Assembly: GCA_015680685.1 (NCBI GenBank)
Contig: MNCI01022234.1
Location: 195-64,194 of the forward strand
DNA length: 64,000 nt
Reading direction: 5' to 3'
From: Gnetum montanum
Lineage: Eukaryota > Streptophyta > Gnetopsida > Gnetales > Gnetaceae
Part shown: in pieces, positions 56,491-64,000 of the stretch
Layout of the letters: each line of letters starts with the position of its first letter
How positions within the stretch are numbered: position 1 is the first letter of the stretch
Made by a program: the position numbers and the translations under genes
The notes under the pieces: model-generated
Told to the model about the DNA's origin: nothing
Database searches by the model: none
Seen by the model: the letters and a program-made list of their open reading frames with translations, nothing else

Positions 56491-57486
56491 NNNNNNNNNN
56501 NNNNNNNNNNNNNNNNNNNNNNNNNNNNNNNNNNNNNNNNNNNNNNNNNNNNNNNNNNNNNNNNNNNNNNNNNNNNNNNNNNNNNNNNNNNNNNNNNNNN
56601 NNNNNNNNNNNNNNNNNNNNNNNNNNNNNNNNNNNNNNNNNNNNNNNNNNNNNNNNNNNNNNNNNNNNNNNNNNNNNNNNNNNNNNNNNNNNNNNNNNNN
56701 NNNNNNNNNNNNNNNNNNNNNNNNNNNNNNNNNNNNNNNNNNNNNNNNNNNNNNNNNNNNNNNNNNNNNNNNNNNNNNNNNNNNNNNNNNNNNNNNNNNN
56801 NNNNNNNNNNNNNNNNNNNNNNNNNNNNNNNNNNNNNNNNNNNNNNNNNNNNNNNNNNNNNNNNNNNNNNNNNNNNNNNNNNNNNNNNNNNNNNNNNNNN
56901 NNNNNNNNNNNNNNNNNNNNNNNNNNNNNNNNNNNNNNNNNNNNNNNNNNNNNNNNNNNNNNNNNNNNNNNNNNNNNNNNNNNNNNNNNNNNNNNNNNNN
57001 NNNNNNNNNNNNNNNNNNNNNNNNNNNNNNNNNNNNNNNNNNNNNNNNNNNNNNNNNNNNNNNNNNNNNNNNNNNNNNNNNNNNNNNNNNNNNNNNNNNN
57101 NNNNNNNNNNNNNNNNNNNNNNNNNNNNNNNNNNNNNNNNNNNNNNNNNNNNNNNNNNNNNNNNNNNNNNNNNNNNNNNNNNNNNNNNNNNNNNNNNNNN
57201 NNNNNNNNNNNNNNNNNNNNNNNNNNNNNNNNNNNNNNNNNNNNNNNNNNNNNNNNNNNNNNNNNNNNNNNNNNNNNNNNNNNNNNNNNNNNNNNNNNNN
57301 NNNNNNNNNNNNNNNNNNNNNNNNNNNNNNNNNNNNNNNNNNNNNNNNNNNNNNNNNNNNNNNNNNNNNNNNNNNNNNNNNNNNNNNNNNNNNNNNNNNN
57401 NNNNNNNNNNNNNNNNNNNNNNNNNNNNNNNNNNNNNNNNNNNNNNNNNNNNNNNNNNNNNNNNNNNNNNNNNNNNNNNNNNNNNN
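56491..57486. other. Assembly gap (996 Ns)
   Basis: Unknown sequence inside the nested Ty3-type element. Open frames predicted across it are meaningless. Any pol of the element would have to lie here or be absent, and 996 bases cannot hold a full pol if the size is right. Confidence 0.98.
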
Positions 57487-58184
57487 TTTATTAAAGGCAA
57501 TGAGTAAGGTATGAAATAATTGAAATTCTTTCAATAACCTTACTAATAATGGATCTGTGTGTTTATAGATAGCCCCTAAAAGAGGACAACAAGGAGGACC
57601 TTTTCAAGATGCAACTGAACGCCCAAGGGGAGGCAAAGGCCAAGGACCTCATGCAGAACATGTAGAGCAAGAGGCATAATCATTCAGCATCCATCAGGGA
57701 ACTCCTGTCATTACACAATCTAGCCAAGCAGAAGGTGGAGAGGTCAAGGCCTGAGCCTATGAAGAGGAACAATGGCTATTTGCAGCATGGCATGTCAAGG
57801 CCAATCAAGTGTTCCTATAACTGCCATGTCCATGGGAAGTACCAACTCCATCAAACATTGGAACATCAGCATGGATGGCTCATGATCCTCGGATAGAAGA
57901 GGAGAAACATCAAACGCTTCTTCAACAGTATCAATCTGAGAAGCCTGGAGCGCAAGATAAAGGAAAGGCACCCATGGAGGAGCCGCCACCACCGAGAACC
58001 ACATGAGTTCCATAAGTTTTGTATTTTGTGTATGTGTCCAAATTTTGTTTAATCCCATACTGCGGCATGAAATAGTCCATAGTCATTCAATAATCTCATA
58101 CCTATCCCTTGTTTGTAATTAAATGAACTTGTTCCTCACTTTCTTTAACTTGAGGATGTGTTGTTATTCAGTCGTGTGGGGTTA
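57487..58184 (+). other. 3' interior of nested Ty3-type element
   Basis: It contains Gln/Gly/Pro-coding text (RGQQGGPFQDATERPRGGKG, 57575-57640) and a short acidic stretch to about 58000, then AT-rich sequence to a G-rich GTCGTGTGGGGTTA before the LTR, which may be the polypurine tract. No pol motif is seen. Confidence 0.45.
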
Positions 58185-59074
58185 TGATGAATCATGGTTT
58201 GTCAGGTGCTAATATTGAACCCTTGATATCAATGCGTGCTGATATCGGACCCTCGATATCAGACCCTCGATATCGCAGCTTGGATAACGATATCGAATAC
58301 ACGATATTGTGGTTCCTATGTAAGCCTATAAATACCACATTTAGTTGCATAGGAAGGGGGGAGTCAATAAGTATAGAAGTAGAGTCTTTTTGTCATTTTT
58401 TAGTTCATGTCAATTCTTTCCCCAGTGCATGTGCACAGTGTGATGATTGTAATTGTATGGAACCTTTATTTGAGTGTGATGTACTTGGACACACACATGA
58501 CCAGCAATAAAGATCGAGATTACTTCATCATTGCAGCATTTACTTAGTTTTAATTGCTTAATTATTATTGTCATTTATTATTTTCTTAATTAATATTTCT
58601 TTACCTTCATTTACTATCCCTGTTATTAAATGCAAAATGAGTATGACTTAATCACAAGCATTTAAGTGTGACTACTTGGTATCCCAGTAGCGTATCTAGG
58701 AGTGCTTAAGTAACATGCACTTGGTAATCCAAGAAGTAGTACACAAGGTCTAAGATGTATACGAATGATTAAGGACAGATGCTCATCACACTTAGGCTAG
58801 CTTAGATTTTGCTTCTCATTCCCTATTAGCTTAAAAGAAGGTTGTTTTCCATTGTCTCTAGGAGTAGCACTAGTTTAGGACCACATCATACACCTCACTC
58901 TGGACTAAATCATACGTGATAAAGGAAATACTAGTCCAGGTGGAAAGATAATGAACTGTGACCAACGTGTAACTATCTAGATACCACAACTAGTCCATCT
59001 ACAGAGTTTGACTGAATCGTGCATGAATGCTCGTATTTGTATGGTTGAGTGTAGGGGTACCTAGCCACTTATCA
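58185..59074 (+). repeat. 3' LTR (890 bp) of nested Ty3-type element
   Basis: TGATGAATCATGG ... CCACTTATCA; the same length as the 5' LTR, with roughly one difference per ten to twelve bases in the part compared. TATA CTATAAATA is at 58326-58334. It has one extra CCCTCGATATC unit relative to the 5' LTR. Confidence 0.85.
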
Positions 59075-60175
59075 CTACCTATGCAAAGGAAAGGACAAAA
59101 AATGCTCAGAAATGATATTGATAGTTTGAGTTACCTCAAATTGGTGCTAGCCATTGTAAGATATGAATTGGGGATGTATGTGCTTGGATTGTTGGTGGAC
59201 CCTCCGCTTGACTTCTTCCTTGGTAGTGGCATTAACATTCCAACCTTACTATTTTTGGTGGAGCCCTAATTCTATATGGGATCATCTTTGAAGAACAAGA
59301 ATAGAAATAAGGGTTTGAATTTTTATAACCATGCCAAACAAGGATTTTTAATGTGAAAGAAGACATCTCCTTTGGAAGATAGACATATCATCTACTTTTA
59401 AAAGTTCAAGTAGACATCTCCTTTTCAAAGTAGATGTCTTTGTCACACTGAAGGTAATGACATGTAGACACCTCATTTTAGGAGTATACATCTCCTTTTG
59501 GAAGTAGATGTCTCCTAGAAGATGTCTTTAGGAAGACATGTTCTCTAGATGAGGCTCAATAGAGTGGGGTTTAGGAAAGGTTGCCAAGGACTATAGTATT
59601 AGAAAATACACATCATTAATTAAAAACTTACTTGTACTTACCTTTCTTCCTAAAGAGAATAATGGTGCTTAGCAGGCTTGAGCATGAGATTCCCCTTTCA
59701 AGGTTTCTTATCTTACATAGAATTCTTCAATTTTCAAGGCTTGGCTCCCTCTCAAAATTTTTTTAGAGAGAGTTTCCTCATTTCCCTATTCTTTCCTTTT
59801 TACTATCCATTCTTTCTTAACTTCCTTGTCCTTTTGAGTTGTCCATTTTTTATGGTCCTACATAGTTTTCTTTCTTAGTGCATTTTGGTAAGACCAAGGT
59901 GTCTTATGATACGACTAGATATTGATATGATAAAACTTTAAATTTCACTCCTATTGCTTATGCCCAAATTTATTACGATAATAACATCTCACCTTCCTAT
60001 AGTAGTTAAAATGATCATACCTTGGAGCTTCTCTTGATTGAGATGTCGTGCCCATTGATTCTTCGTTCTTTGGAGTAGCCTTTGGTTGAGATGGGATTGG
60101 TGTAGATGATTCATCTTATGTAAAGCATTCCATCCCACTCTTATCATGTGGACTTCTTCATTGTCCTAATACTAT
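59075..60175 (-). other. Copia-like interior resumed; second AGACATCTCC cluster
   Basis: Starts with the CTACC duplication. A cluster of AGACATCTCC/GGAGATGTCT-type palindromes at 59360-59545 resembles the LTR cluster at 50910-51115, suggesting it derives from LTR or U3-like sequence. No coding domain. Confidence 0.45.
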
Positions 60176-61500
60176 CTAAAGGGATTGTTTCCTTTTAACC
60201 AACCTCTCATTCACAAGTTTTACATCTACAAGCTCTTCCTTCATTTGCTCACAAGACTTGGTAAGTTCTTTATTCTCAACCTTGAGGTATGAGGTTTCTT
60301 TTGTGAGTTCTAAAATATTTGAGTTTAATAAAGAAATATCTTGATCCTTAGTTTTCACTTGTTTACTAAACTTGTGCAAAGATTTTAAAAAGATAAAATT
60401 TCATTACACAAAAGTTTATACATTTATTCTTCATTTTCAAATTCATCATCTAAGGTGTTAATATCATCATTTGTGAGGGCCATGAAGATGAGGTGTGAGT
60501 ATTTTGCATTGTTCTTCACATCTTCTTCATTGTGTTCTCCATTATCCCAACTTTTGTAGAAGTTGGTATTTTTTGGTTCCATATCGTTTCTATCCCTCCT
60601 TTGCAACCTACCACTACTAGGACATTTAGAGGCCACATGGCCTCTATCACCATAAATCCAATATTCTATTGAAGAATAATTAAAATTAGAATTTGAAAAT
60701 TTTTTACCTCTTTCTTTATCTTTCAATTGGTTGGATCTTTGTTGATTTAAGCTCGCTCTTCTTTTTGTCATAAACCTTTGTAGCCTTCTTGAGAGAAAGG
60801 CTATTTCTCTTTACTATCTGGCTCATTAGGTTCTTTTTCCTTAGATGTAGATTTTAGAGAAATGGATCTTTTCTTAATTGCCCCTTCACTTATGAGGTTC
60901 ATTTCATAATTAATAAGAGCACTTTGAAGCTCTTCAAATTTTAGAACTGAGAAATCTCTAATTTTCTCCACGGTAATAACCTTTGGTCTAAACTTTGGTT
61001 GAAGAGTTCTAATCATTTTTATTATGACATCACTTTTAGACAAATAATTACCAATATCTCTAATAGCCACAAGAAGATAATTTTCTCTAGAAAAATAATC
61101 TTTATTTTTTCACCTTCTGTTATTTTTAGTTTATTGTACTCACTTTCTATGAGCTTAGATTGCTTAACCATTGAAGTTCCTTCATAGGTTGCCTCTAAAG
61201 TTTTTCAAATTTCTTTGGCCATTTTACATCTAGATATTCTATTAAATTTGGATTTATTCAATGCACAATATAAACAATTTTTAGCCTTAGAGTCATGAAT
61301 AAACTTATCTCTTTCTTCTTGCATCCACTTGCTTCGGGGCTTAATTGCCTTTGTTGCACTATTGGTGGATGGTGTGTAGCCTTCAAGGATGGATTCCTAT
61401 ACTTTGAACTCCATAGACTTGAAGAAGCCTTGCATCCTTACCTTAATAGGCAAAGTAGAACCCATCGAAAATTGGTGGCTTTGTGTAAGATGTTCCGTCC
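60176..61500 (-). pseudogene. Copia-type gag (UBN2 family) with damaged zinc knuckle
   Basis: The minus strand reads PPIFDGFYFAY near 61480. It continues with MAKEIWKTLEATYEGTSMVK and SKLIESEYNKLKITEGEKIK (61230-61090), DVIIKMIRTLQPKFRPKV and LKFEELQSALINYEMNL (61040-60890), the order of Copia UBN2 gags. The knuckle at about 60660-60615 reads YWIYGDRGHVASKC. Both leading cysteines are Tyr while GHVASKC is kept. A coiled coil (LKVENKELTKSCEQMKEELV) follows at 60379-60176. Stops and shifts break the frame. Confidence 0.75.
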
Positions 61501-61541
61501 ATAGTTCACTCTTTGAATTAATGTCAAAAGATAGAGTACTA

Positions 61542-61554
61542 GGCTTTGATACCA
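61542..61554 (-). other. Primer-binding site, initiator tRNA-Met type
   Basis: The minus strand reads TGGTATCAAAGCC just inside the LTR, matching the usual TGGTATCAGAGC site of plant Copia elements with one change. Confidence 0.8.
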
Positions 61555-61556
61555 CT

Positions 61557-62720
61557 TGAGGATCATAGAACTTAGAATGGGGGGGGGGGGGGGGGGGGGG
61601 GGGGGTGCGCAGGCGTGGGTGAGTGGTTGGGTGGGTGTGAGGAACATGAATAAGTTTTCCAAATCAAAATTAAATAGCCAAAAAAATCACATTTAATTTT
61701 TATGTGATTCCCCAACTTGGATACATCCACACTTGGAGGGTAGAATCCTTGCACACCTCCAGACTTTGTTTTTAAAAAATATGGTTTGAAGGGCACCACA
61801 CCTGGTACAAGGTCTAAGCTCCACTCCAGAGTGTATCGTCACTGTGAAACCACTCAATCCCACAAGGTCTCAACAAGCTTAGAATGTGATTTCAAGGATC
61901 CCACAACCTTTATAAATTGAGCTTTACTTCAAAGTGTTTTGACGTTGCATAAACACTCAATCTTGTAGGATCCTGATAAGCTCAATGATTATGCCTTCTT
62001 GTAAGAAGCACATCAACCCCAATACGGTAAAAACAGAGAAACAAAATCACAAGGAAAGAATGTAACTCACTTTACCAATCCTTGTACTTTGAAGCACAAT
62101 TCAATAATCAATCAAGCAAATGATTTTACAAATAAAGTATATGAGTTTAATATACAATGATTATTTTGATAGTGAAAATTCATGCACAACACCCAAGAGA
62201 ATGAAGTTTTCTTATAGCCTTGGAATTTTCAAAAATACTTTGAAATTCATGTAACAACTATCTAATGGCTAGTGTAGATGTCTCCTTTGAGATTGGGACA
62301 TCTCTCTAAAATTGACTTCAATCTAGGGGAGATGTCTCTTTTGAAAGTGGAATGTCTTGTGAGAGACGGTTCTATGGAGACATCTTCTTCTGAAAGGAGA
62401 TGTATTCTTTGAATTTACTTCACTTTGGCCAAGACATCTTCTATTTCTTAAAGACATCTTCTTAACTTTGAACTTTGGTTCCAAAGGCATCCACTTGCTA
62501 ATTTAGCTTCTTCCTAATCCTTGGAGCATCTTCATATGACTCACAGCCTTCATCTTTATTCATGCTTGTCCATGCTTCCCTGAATACTTGTAGTCTCCCC
62601 TTTGATATCTCTTTGTAGATATCATTTCTTGAGTTCTCATTCATGCCTTACAAAAACATCACATTCCAAAACATTCTATGTTCATTTTCCTTAAGGTTTT
62701 GACATACCAAAAGGTCAACA
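61557..62720 (-). repeat. Copia-like 5' LTR (1164 bp)
   Basis: In minus orientation it starts TGTTGACCTTTTGG at 62720 and ends ...CCTCA at 61557, two bases from the primer-binding site. It pairs with the truncated LTR at 50402-51379. It includes TGTCTC at 62279 and 62333 and GAGACA at 62377, and a 27-base homopolymer at 61579-61605. Confidence 0.7.
61579..61605 (+). repeat. G homopolymer (27 bases)
   Basis: An uninterrupted G run within the Copia LTR, followed by TGCGCAGGCGTGGGTGAG. The true length is likely uncertain because homopolymers are error-prone in assemblies. Confidence 0.8.
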
Positions 62721-63549
62721 GTAGTGGGTTTTGGTCTTCACTATAAATACCAATCCACCATCACATCAAACAAGCAACTTTTTTCCAACACTTAGGCAAA
62801 TTCTTAAAGCTTTTTTCTTTGATTTTACATTGAGTGATTTAGTGAATGCTTGCAATGTGGTATTAAAAAGTTGTTCGAAATCTTTGTTTAAGCGAATTTT
62901 TTCTTCGCATAATTCATGGGTAAAAATAAAGATTGAGATTATTTCCCACCATTACAACATTCTACTTAGTTTACTTTACTTGTAATGAGTTCATTTTTAC
63001 TTGGTATGATTACTACATTTCATCATGTTCACTTTTCTTAAGGTGTTTATAGTTTCAAAGTACTTTACTTTTCCGTTGTTTCTTAGCAAGGTAGTATAAG
63101 TACAATTGGTTTTGAATCTATAGTATAATTGTTTGGTAATCCTAGCAGTGTTATTACTTGGTTCACCTAGTAGCGTAATGCTTGGTAACCCTAGTGATAG
63201 TTGCATTAGCCCTAAATGTGTACAGTAAACTAGGAATTGATACTTATTACCTATAGGCTAGAATAGTCTCTTTACTTTCATTACACTTAGGCTTAGTTTC
63301 TATTGCTCTATTTCAATCATGTTTACACTTAGTCTTAGTTTTAGCCAACAACATTAACCTATGATACGTCTCACCATGAGTTAAACCATATAACTTGCAC
63401 ATCACTAACTCAAAGTGAGAAGACAACGATCACAAACTAAACCAAAACTACTTGTGAATTTACATTTCCCATCCATAGATTATGATTAATTCATACGTGT
63501 ACACTCATGACTTGTATGGTAGAGTGTTGGAATACCCAACCACTCATCA
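62721..63549 (+). repeat. LTR of a Ty3-type element (right copy), 5' end missing
   Basis: It begins GTAGTGGG directly at the Copia LTR edge and aligns with the left copy from 48626. TATA-like ACTATAAATACC lies at 62740-62751. It ends CACTCATCA. Confidence 0.65.
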
Positions 63550-63550
63550 T

Positions 63551-63568
63551 TGGTGCCGTTGTTGGGAA
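63551..63568 (+). other. Primer-binding site, tRNA-Asp type
   Basis: TGGTGCCGTTGTTGGGAA matches 14 of 18 bases of the plant tRNA-Asp-complementary site (TGGCGCCGTTGCCGGGGA). All four differences are C-to-T or G-to-A transitions. Confidence 0.65.
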
Positions 63569-63690
63569 TGTGTCAATGATCACTAAGTAGTTGATTTTAC
63601 AAAGTTTGTTATGTTAACATTCATCAAGAAAATCCTTCACACTTAAACCAATTTTTCCAAAATACATACTTAAGGCATTAAAATTTTAAT

Positions 63691-64000
63691 ATGGCTTCTA
63701 CAAATAAGGAGAAATAGCCATCTAATAATGAATTTAATAAGAGTCATGATAGGGAATATAATGAAGAAGATTGGAGTGAGCCCATGCAAACTAGAATCTC
63801 CTATGTTCACATTGATCCATATTATCCTAACTTCATATTTGCCTTTCATGAGGATGAAGAACTATGGTGGAGAGATTTATAGGGCAATATTTTCTTGCCT
63901 CTAGAATTTTCTACATCATCAATGCTACATGTAATCCTCATGAGGTCAAACCTTGTCCATGTGCAAGAAGGGTACCATATCACTAAGCATACGACTAGGC
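63691..64000 (+). pseudogene. gag start of right Ty3-type element, runs off the window
   Basis: The ATG at 63691 opens MASTNKEK, then a stop. The frame continues NEFNKSHDREYNEEDWSEPM and FAFHEDEELWWRDL, another stop, and GNIFLPLEF. It parallels the gag at 49547. At least two stops make it a pseudogene. It is truncated by the window end. Confidence 0.6.

Larger units (their letters stand above)
50402..62720 (-). mobile_element. Copia-like LTR retrotransposon without visible pol, carrying a nested element
   Basis: In minus orientation: 5' LTR 62720-61557, initiator-Met primer-binding site 61554-61542, gag 61500-60176, unassigned text, a plant-transposon-like domain near 53250-52490, polypurine tract 51393-51381 and 3' LTR 51379-50402 (truncated). 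A Ty3-type element (53261-59074) is inserted in the interior. Excluding it, the interior is only about 4.4 kb. I see no protease, integrase, RT or RNase H, so it appears non-autonomous or internally deleted. Confidence 0.7.

Noticed and set aside
56427-57534. Four long open frames of about 350 residues on both strands
   Set aside because: They consist almost entirely of the N gap at 56491-57486 and carry no information.

Overview
The window looks like nuclear DNA of a gymnosperm (conifer, cycad or ginkgo type). It is AT-rich and dense with decayed retroelements, and its one recognisable host gene is inflated by multi-kilobase introns. This is inferred from gene architecture and repeat content; nothing in the sequence fixes the species. 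Ns at 139, 35072, 48409 and 48579 and a gap at 56491-57486 show a draft assembly.

The host gene is a prolyl 4-hydroxylase on the minus strand. Eight exons spread from 45679 (ATG) down to 5820 (stop) join without a break into a 287-residue type II membrane 2-oxoglutarate/Fe(II) dioxygenase of the plant P4H9-like type. The 864 coding bases occupy about 39.9 kb. Introns run from 110 bp to 23.4 kb. Intron 2 reads as a GC-AG intron.

The large introns hold nearly all the elements of the left two thirds. There is one essentially complete L1-type LINE (19612-25561, minus, 20-bp target-site duplication). Five 5'-truncated copies or relatives lie at 8543-9840, 15480-16434, 28180-29731, 31130-34143 and 34315-35290, and an RT-only piece at 17881-18778. 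There are also several RTE-type LINE tails (6806-7895, 7903-8100, 14583-15190, 39627-40900), a second unrelated non-LTR RT (41030-42350), tRNA-derived SINE-like units and LTR-like repeats. The L1-type copies share a C-terminal region beyond the reverse transcriptase and zinc finger, which I consider the most interesting unexplained protein signal here.

The right third (48.6-64 kb) is a nest of LTR retrotransposons. A minus-strand Copia-like element without visible pol (50402-62720) carries an intact-looking 890-bp-LTR Ty3-type element (53261-59074) inside it. It is flanked on both sides by 5' portions of another Ty3-type family (about 48580-50400 and 62721-64000). The Copia LTR has a cluster of auxin-response-like TGTCTC palindromes. 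The Ty3-type LTR has a cluster of GATATC palindromes ahead of its TATA box. The far left (1-3730) holds a related GATATC-rich stretch, the end of a Copia pol gene and an LTR-like repeat. I saw no CRISPR, operons, rRNA or intact tRNA genes.
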